Origin: Actinomycetota bacterium
GTDB lineage: Bacteria; Actinomycetota; Humimicrobiia; Humimicrobiales; Humimicrobiaceae
DNA: 15,091 bases
NCBI GenBank assembly: GCA_015711775.1
Contig: JACVJB010000002.1
Span: 1 to 15,091, forward strand
Direction: 5' to 3'
The notes under the pieces are model-generated. The model did no database searches and was not told the DNA's origin. It worked only from the letters and a program-made list of their open reading frames with translations. Below, in pieces: positions 8,016-14,623 of this stretch. Both the position numbers and the translations under genes were made by a program. The first letter of the stretch is position 1. Each line of letters opens with the position of its first letter.

Positions 8016-8080
8016 GTTACACTATAATATTCGGACAAATTATTGTTACAGTATAATAACTATCATTATATTGTAACAAT
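8016..8080. promoter_or_regulatory. Three copies of GTTACANTATAAT upstream of the HD-GYP gene
   Basis: Two direct copies lie on the plus strand at 8016-8028 (middle base C) and 8045-8057 (middle base G). A third lies inverted at 8065-8077 (middle base A). They differ only at one position. The second and third form a 16-bp inverted repeat (8042-8057 and 8065-8080) with one mismatch and a 7-base spacer. Each copy contains a perfect TATAAT. A paired operator, overlapping divergent promoters, or an AT-rich hairpin are all possible; the sequence alone does not decide. Confidence 0.55.
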
Positions 8081-8093
8081 ACTGACAATACAA
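8065..8093 (-). promoter_or_regulatory. Candidate sigma-70-like promoter of the HD-GYP gene
   Basis: On the minus strand, TTGTAT (8088-8093) lies 17 bases before a perfect TATAAT (8065-8070). Transcription would start near 8058, leaving a leader of about 85 bases that includes the other two GTTACANTATAAT copies. The -35 box is a weak match. Confidence 0.4.
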
Positions 8094-8173
8094 ATAATAT
8101 TAAAAAACAAAATGCTTATAATTTTCTGACAGCTTAAACCAACAAATATTGCTTTTAAATATTTATGCATCTT

Positions 8174-8217
8174 AACAGGCTGCTATGATTATAAATTAAT
8201 CAGTACATCAGCCTGTT
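8174..8217 (-). terminator. Nested hairpin overlapping the stop codon of the DUF3048 gene
   Basis: A perfect 9-bp outer stem AACAGGCTG/CAGCCTGTT (8174-8182 with 8209-8217) encloses a 6-bp inner stem TGATTA/TAATCA (8186-8191 with 8197-8202) with a 5-base loop. The inner stem includes the TGA stop at 8200-8202. On the minus strand it is followed by TTAAGATG rather than a T-run, so it is not a classic intrinsic terminator. It may stabilise the mRNA 3' end. Confidence 0.4.
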
Positions 8218-9372
8218 TATACTCTGTATTATGCAAATCCATGTGGACCCCCTGTTAAAGAGCATCTGATTTCCTTCCGTATCTTTAAATTCAAAAGGAT
8301 CAAATATGCTGTTTCTTGCCCAGGTTCCTTCAAGGACATTGCCGTCCATAAAGTAATATGCTTCACCCTGTTCATGGGTTCCTGTGGTCCTTGCAAGCAT
8401 GTGCCCATACTGGTCTATGGGGCCATCTATATCAGTAAGCATAACAATAATATTATTTAAGCTTATCTGCTTGCCTGTTTCAAAATCTGTATGAGGCACG
8501 CCTGCAATTGATTTTAAATATTTATTGGCGCTCTTATCATATGTAAATCCTGCAACATAAGACTCGCTTGAAAAATCTACAGTGATTTCAGAAATACTGC
8601 CTCTTTCGGACTCGGGCGCATCTGTTTTAAATGCCATAGGAGATTGTCCTCCTTCAAGAGAGTAACCGTATTTGGACCCATCTTCCCTTATGCCTTCGGT
8701 GTCAATAAACGCAGTATGCTCAAGAGCATCGCTTCTTGTAGGTTCTCTCCAGCCTGCAGAAGTGTAATTAACATAAGCCGTACTGTTTGCATCAAGAACA
8801 TCCATATCCATATTTTTTATAGCATCATAAGCCTGCTGATAGGAACCCCAGAATGTAAATATGGGATCAAGGCTTCTTGCTATTTCAGCAAAATATATCC
8901 TTGCGCTCCTGACAGGGCCAATGATATCTGCATCAAATGATGAAAATACTGCAACAAATCTTGTAACGCCACCTTCTGCAACAATTTCAAAAACAATATC
9001 AGCATAAATAAGGCCTGAGTGCGGCCTTGCTTTAGGATTATTCTGGACCATTATTGCAAGCGGACGATAGTCATGAACCGTACCTGAAAGCTCAAGTCCG
9101 CTGAATTTATTAATATTATCTGATATTGTTTCTTCCTGGGAAGCGGCAGCAGTTTCTTCTGCAGTAGTTTCCGGCGTTTGCTGCGCCGTTTCCTGAACAG
9201 TTTCTGCTACGGTAGCAGCGCTTTGCTCTTCAATTTGAAAAGCATCCTCTGCTTTGCAGCCAGAAAATCCGGTAAAAGCAGTAAACAAAAAGATCAATAC
9301 TAATACTGTATAAAATGCGGGCCTTAGCCACAAACGTAATCCGGTTTTTTGTAATATTTTTTGCTTTTTCAA
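8200..9372 (-). CDS. DUF3048 (YerB-like) lipoprotein
   Basis: About 390 residues from the preferred TTG at 9370-9372, which has AGGAG nine bases upstream. The TTG nine bases further upstream (9379-9381) abuts that AGGAG directly and is unlikely. The N-terminus is a lipoprotein signal: basic residues, a hydrophobic stretch and the lipobox FSGC with Cys39. A Glu/Thr/Ala-rich spacer (about 47-84) follows, then the DUF3048 domain: an N-terminal part beginning YRPLAIMVQNNPKARPHSG and containing GPVRSAR, and a C-terminal part with DQYGHMLARTTGTHEQG and a NRGSTWI end. It would be anchored on the outer face of the membrane. The family is widespread in Firmicutes and Actinobacteria; its biochemical role is not established, so none is claimed. 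It is divergent from the LVIVD lipoprotein gene. Confidence 0.88.
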   Translation of the reverse strand: MKKQKILQKTGLRLWLRPAFYTVLVLIFLFTAFTGFSGCKAEDAFQIEEQSAATVAETVQETAQQTPETTAEETAAASQEETISDNINKFSGLELSGTVHDYRPLAIMVQNNPKARPHSGLIYADIVFEIVAEGGVTRFVAVFSSFDADIIGPVRSARIYFAEIARSLDPIFTFWGSYQQAYDAIKNMDMDVLDANSTAYVNYTSAGWREPTRSDALEHTAFIDTEGIREDGSKYGYSLEGGQSPMAFKTDAPESERGSISEITVDFSSESYVAGFTYDKSANKYLKSIAGVPHTDFETGKQISLNNIIVMLTDIDGPIDQYGHMLARTTGTHEQGEAYYFMDGNVLEGTWARNSIFDPFEFKDTEGNQMLFNRGSTWICIIQSINRLMY

Positions 9373-9420
9373 TACAAACAACTCCTGTCTTGATAATCAG
9401 GTTAGTTATAAATTTTAAAC

Positions 9421-9426
9421 ATTATA
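9421..9426 (-). promoter_or_regulatory. Candidate -10 box for the DUF3048 gene
   Basis: A perfect TATAAT on the minus strand lies about 50 bases before the preferred TTG start. No convincing -35 box is at the right distance, so this is only a tentative promoter. Confidence 0.25.
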
Positions 9427-9576
9427 AATAGATTTGAATTAAAGTGAAAGAAATTAAAGTAAATTTATATTTTAGAAAATCCTTCGAGCGTCTTTTAAAA
9501 TACTGCCTGCTTTGACACCAGCGGTTTATAACCTGAATACTGGAAGTCAATGCATATGCCATTTTTTATATCTAAA

Positions 9577-9606
9577 TTGTCATGAAGATAGTTAGTATGA
9601 TATATT
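9577..9606 (+). promoter_or_regulatory. Candidate promoter of the LVIVD lipoprotein gene, possibly leaderless
   Basis: TTGTCA (9577-9582, five of six consensus bases) lies 18 bases before TATATT (9601-9606, five of six). Transcription would start near 9613, two bases from the ATG at 9615. No Shine-Dalgarno lies before this ATG, which agrees with a leaderless transcript. Confidence 0.4.
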
Positions 9607-9614
9607 TATAAAAT

Positions 9615-10814
9615 ATGCTTACGAAATTTAATAAATTCAAATTTTTATTTCTAATTATTTCAGCCTTACTGACTGCTGTTTTCATTTTAATCTTTATGAC
9701 TGGATGCAAGGCACTGCCCCCGGTTAACAGTTCAGCCTTAAATAATTTAGAAGAGAATATGCCGGCCTCACAAACAGAAGAAATTGAAGAAAATACAGAC
9801 GATACTGTAATTTCTGAGAAAATAAGTTTTGAGCTTGTGAACACCCTTCCTTTGCCTGAACAATCAATAGCTACAGATATTTGGTCTGACGGTGAAATTG
9901 TATATGTGTTAAGTTCTTATGAAGGGTTGACAGTAATTGATGTAAGAAATAAAAATAATCCGGAGATTAGTAATATCATCCAGACAGACGGTTTTGCCAA
10001 TGCCATATTTGTAAGTGAAGATTTAATTTTTATTGCATCTGGTAACTCAAACTTTGAAATTTTAGATAAATCAGATAAATATAATCCGTTCTCAATATCA
10101 AAAACAGGGACAATTGCACCTGCAACAGATATCTTTGTATCAGGCAGCTACGCATTTTTATCTGTCGCTGATAAGGGTATTCAAATTTTTGATATAAGTG
10201 ATAAAAATAAGCCGGAAATAATAAGCAGTATTGCTCTTGAAGGTACGACTTATGGCGTTTACCTGAATAATAATTATCTTTATGCATGCGCCTATTTGCA
10301 GGGCATATATGAAATAAATATAAGCAATATATCCAGCCCTGAAATTAACAGCGTATTTAAAGAAATTACTCATCCGTCGGATATCTACGTTGAAGATGAT
10401 TATGCTTTAATTGCAAATAATTATCCTGAAGAGCTTGCTAAGCAAAATGGCATTAAAAACCCGGCAGGCTTATATTTTATAGATTTAAAGAATAAAAATA
10501 ATACTGCTGCAGTACCGCAGTTTTTTACACAGATTTCAGAACTTCATGTATATAATAATAATGTTTTTATTGCATGCCTTGAAGATGGAGTTAAAGCAGT
10601 TAGCGCCAATGCTATGAAAAATAATGATGAAGATAAAATACCTCTTGCTGAAGCCAAAGTCGACGGTTCGGTTTGCAGTGTCTACGCTTCTGGTGATTAC
10701 TTATTTGTTTTATCAAATATATTTGAACCTGCAGTATCAGAAAAAGAAACAGAAACTGTATCAAAACCTGTAATGAATATTTTCAAGATAATTACTGAAG
10801 AGACAGTTCATTAA
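9615..10814 (+). CDS. Lipoprotein with LVIVD-type beta-propeller repeats
   Basis: 399 residues. A basic N-terminus and hydrophobic stretch end in the lipobox FMTGC (Cys31), so it should be a lipid-anchored surface protein. A low-complexity acidic linker follows (about 40-68). From about 85 onward there are roughly seven repeats of 40-45 residues. Each has an A-x-D-I-F/Y-V opening, a short beta stretch and an LTVIDVRNKNNPE-like end; examples are at about 105-118, 188-201, 230-243 and 286-296. This pattern matches LVIVD repeats, which are thought to form a beta-propeller and to bind partners rather than catalyse. The start ATG lacks a Shine-Dalgarno. It is the only gene on the plus strand in the AT-rich part of the window and is divergent from the DUF3048 lipoprotein. 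No partner can be inferred. Confidence 0.8.
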   Translation: MLTKFNKFKFLFLIISALLTAVFILIFMTGCKALPPVNSSALNNLEENMPASQTEEIEENTDDTVISEKISFELVNTLPLPEQSIATDIWSDGEIVYVLSSYEGLTVIDVRNKNNPEISNIIQTDGFANAIFVSEDLIFIASGNSNFEILDKSDKYNPFSISKTGTIAPATDIFVSGSYAFLSVADKGIQIFDISDKNKPEIISSIALEGTTYGVYLNNNYLYACAYLQGIYEINISNISSPEINSVFKEITHPSDIYVEDDYALIANNYPEELAKQNGIKNPAGLYFIDLKNKNNTAAVPQFFTQISELHVYNNNVFIACLEDGVKAVSANAMKNNDEDKIPLAEAKVDGSVCSVYASGDYLFVLSNIFEPAVSEKETETVSKPVMNIFKIITEETVH

Positions 10815-10852
10815 TATTGATATATGCGTATCTCTAATAAGATTTATAAAAA

Positions 10853-11053
10853 TTAATAATCGTACAGGTTTACAGGTATAAAAGACTGCCTGTCTCTGTA
10901 GCAGTGAAGAAGCGCTCCATCTTCTGTAGTTAAATGATTTATTATAAAATCAGCAGCAGCGGTTGCAGCATTTTCATAAATGATGTTATTAACACTGGAA
11001 GGATGATCACCAATGATAAATAAATTGGCAATACACTGCATTGCTTTACGCAA
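10853..11053 (-). pseudogene. Small remnant resembling the C-terminal domain of YyaL/DUF255 proteins
   Basis: A 66-residue open frame with no Shine-Dalgarno, beginning at a TTG next to the tmRNA 3' end. The segment YENAATAAADFIINHLTTEDGALLHCYRDR (read in two parts, about residues 27-42 and 43-56) ending in a LYDY motif resembles the A-A-x-F-I...DG-x-L-x-H-x-YRDG...DYA region of YyaL/SSP411-type proteins, which are normally 600-700 residues long. The thioredoxin-like N-terminus and the rest of the domain are missing on both sides. It is most simply a decayed gene fragment. The similarity is recalled from family patterns and was not searched. Confidence 0.4.
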
Positions 11054-11093
11054 ACAGTTATTAATATACTTATTTATTAAGTTGCATCAATAT

Positions 11094-11447
11094 TGGTGGA
11101 GGCGGCGGGAATTGAACCCGCGTCCGAAAATATTGCCACAAGGACTTCTACAAGCTTAGCCCGTATTTAATTTTCGCTTTTTTGAACCAAACAGGCAGGG
11201 TCCAAAAAAACTATTCCGTAAAAGTTTCCCTTTTAACAGCTACAGAAAAACCGCTAAAAAGTATCCTGTAAATCGTCGCCCGTTATAAAGTACAGGAACC
11301 CTTATAACAGACGTAGCAGCTTAGTTTATTAGGCTGCTAAAGCTAACTTTGGTTCATTAGCATTTATGTTTAGCCCAGTTTTTACAAGTTCTGGAACTTG
11401 ACTTGCAATCCAAGCTCAACCTATTCCCGTCGAAACCTATCGCCCCC
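11094..11447 (-). ncRNA. ssrA: Transfer-messenger RNA (tmRNA)
   Basis: 354 bases. The 5' end has the classic GGGGGCGATAGGTTTCGACG start, and the 3' end has a T arm (GCGGG TTCAATT CCCGC), acceptor strand CGCCTCC, discriminator A and encoded CCA. The acceptor strands GGGGGCG and CGCCTCC pair with one G-U. The tag frame starts with resume codon GCT at 11359-11361 and encodes ANEPKLALAA before two TAA stops. tmRNA with SmpB rescues stalled ribosomes and marks the peptide for proteolysis. It is single-piece, not permuted. It is transcribed alone from an extended -10 promoter about 70 bases upstream. Confidence 0.96.
11326..11361 (-). other. tmRNA tag reading frame (ANEPKLALAA, two stops)
   Basis: Codons run from GCT at 11361-11359 to TAA at 11331-11329, followed by a second TAA (11328-11326). 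With the alanine carried by tmRNA the appended tag would be A-ANEPKLALAA. The LAA end is the usual ClpXP-type degron; the internal EPKL is not a variant I associate with a particular phylum. Confidence 0.9.
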
Positions 11448-11486
11448 TGCTCGAAGCAGTTTACAGGTTTGATTAGAATTTCTTTA

Positions 11487-11506
11487 CAATTGTAAAAAAA
11501 CAATTG
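11487..11506. repeat. Small inverted repeat in the tmRNA leader
   Basis: CAATTGT and ACAATTG flank six A residues, between the tmRNA promoter and the mature 5' end. It could form a 7-bp hairpin in the precursor. A second short hairpin, CTGCT/AGCAG (11447-11459), lies at the mature 5' end and may help 5' processing. Confidence 0.35.
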
Positions 11507-11523
11507 AAAGCTAAGCATGGCAT

Positions 11524-11532
11524 ATTATACCA
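11524..11532 (-). promoter_or_regulatory. Extended -10 promoter of tmRNA
   Basis: On the minus strand TGGTATAAT gives a perfect TATAAT (11524-11529) with an upstream TG motif. No good -35 box is at 16-18 bases. Transcription would start about 70 bases before the mature tmRNA 5' end. Confidence 0.5.
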
Positions 11533-11629
11533 TTTTAAAAAAATAAATAAATATCAGGATTTTTAATATATCTATCTTAAAGTTAATTAGTTATACCGGC
11601 TCCTGACTTTAAAGGCGTTTTTTTAAATT

Positions 11630-12394
11630 TCAGCGCATTTGAAGTCCGCCGCTTACATTTATCACTGCACCCGTTATATAGCTTGATCTTTCAGACGCTA
11701 AAAATACAACAACATCTGCAATTTCATTTAATTCCCCAAACCTTCCAAGAGGGATATCTGACAGGTACTTTTCCTTATTAGCAAGATATCTATCTCTAGT
11801 AAGCTCAGTGAGCATATAACCAGGCGCAACAGAATTAACTGTTATCCCGTATGGTCCAAGCTCCCTTGCAAGTGAAAAAGTGAATGAAATAATTCCCCCC
11901 TTACTTGCATCATAATGGGCGCGCCCTGATGATGAACCCGAAAATGCCGCTGTAGAAGCTATATTTATTATCCTGCCCTTCTTGTTTTTATTAAGAAGAT
12001 GCTTTGCTACAAGCTGTGATATCAAAAAAACACCTGTTAAATTTACCTGCAGGGTTTCATTCCAGGTTTTAAGATCAGTATCTGCAAGTGAAGAGGTGGG
12101 GCTTATGGCGGCATTATTTACAAGTATGTCTATTGTGCCAAACTCTGCAATTACTGAATTAAAAACGTCATTTACTCCAGAAACAACAGATACATCCCCT
12201 GGCACTGCAATTGCTTGAATGCCATAGTTATTATTTATCTTAATTACGGTTTCTTTAGCAAGTAAAGAACTTTTAAAATAATTTACCGCAACCTTTGTTC
12301 CTTCTTCTGCCAGCTTGTAACAGATTTCCCTGCCAAGCCCATGACCTCCTCCCGTAACAAGAGCCACTTTATTTTTTAAGTTAAAATCCATCAT
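11630..12394 (-). CDS. Short-chain dehydrogenase/reductase (classical SDR)
   Basis: 254 residues, the usual length for a classical NAD(P)-dependent SDR. The cofactor motif TGGGHGLG (14-21), NNAA (93-96), Asn119, Ser147 and the catalytic YDASK (Tyr161, Lys165) are all present, so it should be active. The C-terminal PGYMLTELTR and TGAVINVSGG regions are typical of FabG/glucose-dehydrogenase-like members, but substrate cannot be told from sequence. Two adjacent ATGs exist; the second (12389-12391) is better placed, six bases from AGGGG, while the first is only three away. It is the last gene of the sugar ABC cluster, directly behind a truncated gene remnant whose stop overlaps its start. A role in catabolism of the imported sugar or polyol is inference. 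Confidence 0.88.
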   Translation of the reverse strand: MMDFNLKNKVALVTGGGHGLGREICYKLAEEGTKVAVNYFKSSLLAKETVIKINNNYGIQAIAVPGDVSVVSGVNDVFNSVIAEFGTIDILVNNAAISPTSSLADTDLKTWNETLQVNLTGVFLISQLVAKHLLNKNKKGRIINIASTAAFSGSSSGRAHYDASKGGIISFTFSLARELGPYGITVNSVAPGYMLTELTRDRYLANKEKYLSDIPLGRFGELNEIADVVVFLASERSSYITGAVINVSGGLQMR

Positions 12395-12608
12395 TTTCCC
12401 CTGACTGGATATTTACCTCATTCTTTTGCATAATTGTAAAGAAAAGTTGTATGTTTCCCTCTATTCCAAGAAGTTCTTTTACTTTAAAATAAAGATTGCC
12501 CACAAGCATACTGCCCACACTGTTCATATCTATGGGTACTCTGTCTGTTTCCTGGAGCTCAATAAATTTTATTACTCTTGCCCTGTGATTCATGGCATTG
12601 TTAAACAA
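12381..12608 (-). pseudogene. Truncated remnant of a uroporphyrinogen-decarboxylase-family gene
   Basis: A 75-residue frame whose first 60 residues match the N-terminus of URO-D-like (MtaA/CmuA-related) proteins: MNHRARVIKFI, ETDRVPIDMNS and YFKVKELLGIEG in the usual order. The family is about 330-380 residues long, so some 80 percent is missing. After the family match the frame runs into the ribosome site and start codons of the SDR and stops at 12381-12383, overlapping the SDR by 14 bases. This looks like an internal deletion joining the gene's 5' end to the SDR leader. The TTG start at 12606-12608 overlaps the permease stop and uses the AGGAGGAGG at the permease's end, so it may still be translated. 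URO-D-like genes often sit beside sugar ABC transporter genes (recalled, not searched), which supports it as an original member of this cluster. Confidence 0.6.
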
Positions 12609-13569
12609 GTGCCCTCCTCCTTCTTAAATTCAAATAAGAATCAAGAAAAATGACAAGTATGAGTATAGAACCAACTATTATATTCTGCCAGAAAGAACTT
12701 ATTTCCATAATATTGAAAAGATTGACTATTAAAGACATAAAAACAACCCCGAATAATGCACCTACTATTGAACCCTGGCCGCCCGCGATGCTTGCGCCCC
12801 CTATCAGGCATGCTATTATTATCTGCAGCTCAAGGTTGTAACCTAAAAACTTGGATGATATTTCAAATCTTGCAGTTGCCAAAAGCCCTGCAAGCGAGGC
12901 AAGAAATCCTGAAAGCATATAAGTTGCCAGGCGTATCCTTCTGACTTTTATGCCCACAAGCCTTGCAGACTCATAATTGCCTCCAATGTAATAAAGCTGC
13001 CTTCCAAAATAAGTCTTTTGTATTATGAATTGAGCCAGAACTACAATAATAAGCATTATCCAGAACATATTGTAAATTCCAAGAGTCTTTCCTGTACCAA
13101 TTATGATAAAATTCTGCTGGGAAATAGGCACCCCATAGCTTCTCTCTCCCCTTAGCAAAGCATCCACCATACCCCTGCCTATATAAAGCGTTCCAATTGT
13201 GGCAATTAGCGGGTTGACTTTAACAAAAGCTACCAAAAATCCGTTAAAAAAACCGAAAATAAGTCCAACAGAAAGTCCGCCTGCGATTGCCAGGGGCACG
13301 GGTATATTGTAAGAAAGAAATAAAGATACTGTTACGCCTGATAAACCCATAACCGAGCCCACAGAAAGATCAAAAACACCGCTGATTAAAAGTATCATCA
13401 TACCGACAGCAATTATTGCGCTTGGAGCAATACTTGTCTGAAGAGATTCAAAATTAGTACTGTTTATAAAAGTCTTGCTTCCAAAACTCAATATCAACGC
13501 AAAAATTACAATTATTATTATAACTATGGCTTCTTTGGCTCTTATAATTCCTGTCAAAGTTTTTTTCAT
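12601..13569 (-). CDS. CUT2-type sugar ABC transporter permease (RbsC-like)
   Basis: 322 residues, mostly hydrophobic with about 8-10 membrane segments, as in the BPD_transp_2 (RbsC/XylH) family. The first segment is at about 13-30. The conserved GVFDLSVGSVMGLSG stretch (about 64-78) and the loop GGASIAGGQGSIVGALFG (about 257-274), typical of the ATPase-contacting region, are clear. It would form the membrane channel of a ribose-, xylose- or polyol-type importer. The start is ATG with AGGAG eight bases upstream. It follows a second, different permease by 43 bases; the two may form a heterodimer as in Lsr or RhaPQ systems. Its 3' end carries AGGAGGAGG, which serves the next frame. Substrate is unknown. 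Confidence 0.9.
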   Translation of the reverse strand: MKKTLTGIIRAKEAIVIIIIVIFALILSFGSKTFINSTNFESLQTSIAPSAIIAVGMMILLISGVFDLSVGSVMGLSGVTVSLFLSYNIPVPLAIAGGLSVGLIFGFFNGFLVAFVKVNPLIATIGTLYIGRGMVDALLRGERSYGVPISQQNFIIIGTGKTLGIYNMFWIMLIIVVLAQFIIQKTYFGRQLYYIGGNYESARLVGIKVRRIRLATYMLSGFLASLAGLLATARFEISSKFLGYNLELQIIIACLIGGASIAGGQGSIVGALFGVVFMSLIVNLFNIMEISSFWQNIIVGSILILVIFLDSYLNLRRRRALV

Positions 13570-13612
13570 TTATTAAACTCCTGAATATAAAAAATCAGAA
13601 ATATTAAAGAAA

Positions 13613-14617
13613 TCAGTATTCTATTTTCTCCCTGTTTATTCTCGTATCAATGATAATTACAATAATAAGAACAGCTCCGGTAACAACGCCAGTGAATACT
13701 GGGTCGATATTATACATTACAAATCCGTTAAATATCGTAGCTAAAAATAAAAGTCCTGCAGCAGATCTAAGTATCGAACCTTTTCCTCCAAAAAGGCTTG
13801 CTCCTCCAAGAACTGCGGCAGTTATCATTTTAAATTCAAGGCCAACGCCTGTATTATGCACCGAATGACCGCTTCTTGATGCTGCAAGTATTCCTGCAAT
13901 ACCGGCGCCTATGCTTGAAAGTATAAAGATTATTACCTTTATGCGATCAGTTTTTATGCCATAAAGCCTGGCTGAAAATATATTTTCACCCATATAATAT
14001 AGCTTACGGAAAGAAATATTATAGTATAGCAATATCTCAAGAATTATTATTATCAGGATTAAAAAGATTATCGTTAAATTAAACTCTCCTCCTATTTTTA
14101 TTTTTGATACCATTCTGTATTCTGAAGGATACGTCACACCTTCAAGCAGCCTTATAAGCCCGTCTGCAATGCCCCTGAAAAGTATCATGGTGCCTATTGT
14201 CATCATAAGCGAATTTATCTTGAATTTTACAACAAAAAAACCGTTTATTAGGCCTACAATGCCACATACAAAAAGACTCAATGGTATTGCAACCCATACA
14301 GGCATTCCTGTTTTTAACACCATAACACCGGTAAAAATGCCGGCAAAAGCAAAAACAGAACCGACTGAAAGATCCACTTCGCCCATTATAAGTAAAAGCG
14401 TTAATCCCAGCACAGCATAAAACTCTATAGACAAGCCATAAAAAATTGAATAAATATTCTGATAAGTAAAAAAGTTCTGTCTTGATATAGAAAGAAATAA
14501 AAGTGTGGCTATGACTACAATAAAGATTGAGTACCTGCTTAAATCAAGACTTCTATTGTTATTGGTTTTTATATTATTCAGTTTTTTATTTTCAGCACTT
14601 ATTTTTTCCATAATCAA
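13613..14617 (-). CDS. CUT2-type sugar ABC transporter permease (RbsC-like), second subunit
   Basis: 334 residues of the same BPD_transp_2 family, with GEVDLSVGSVFAFAG (about 78-92) and GGASLFGGKGSILRSAAG (about 274-291) as family signatures. A polar N-terminal tail of about 30 residues precedes the first membrane helix and is richer in Asn and Lys than usual. The start is either TTG at 14615-14617 or the ATG two codons later (14609-14611); no clear Shine-Dalgarno decides it, and the ATPase stop is only 6 bases upstream, so translational coupling is likely. It differs enough from the next permease to be a partner rather than a recent duplicate. Confidence 0.9.
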   Translation of the reverse strand: MIMEKISAENKKLNNIKTNNNRSLDLSRYSIFIVVIATLLFLSISRQNFFTYQNIYSIFYGLSIEFYAVLGLTLLLIMGEVDLSVGSVFAFAGIFTGVMVLKTGMPVWVAIPLSLFVCGIVGLINGFFVVKFKINSLMMTIGTMILFRGIADGLIRLLEGVTYPSEYRMVSKIKIGGEFNLTIIFLILIIIILEILLYYNISFRKLYYMGENIFSARLYGIKTDRIKVIIFILSSIGAGIAGILAASRSGHSVHNTGVGLEFKMITAAVLGGASLFGGKGSILRSAAGLLFLATIFNGFVMYNIDPVFTGVVTGAVLIIVIIIDTRINREKIEY

Positions 14618-14623
14618 TCCATA

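Noticed and set aside
9387..9614. A short minus-strand frame with protein-like look in the divergent lipoprotein spacer (for example SGYKPLVSKQAVF)
   Set aside because: Only about 36 codons between stops, no start codon with a ribosome site, and no family I could name; it may be a decayed gene end but the evidence is too thin.
9572..9844. Minus-strand 90-codon frame over the start of the LVIVD lipoprotein
   Set aside because: Antisense to a clear signal peptide and lipobox; no ribosome site or recognised motif.
11573..11615. TTAAAGT/ACTTTAA inverted repeat after the SDR stop as a terminator
   Set aside because: Only 7 A/T-rich pairs with a loop above 20 bases and no T-run; likely chance.
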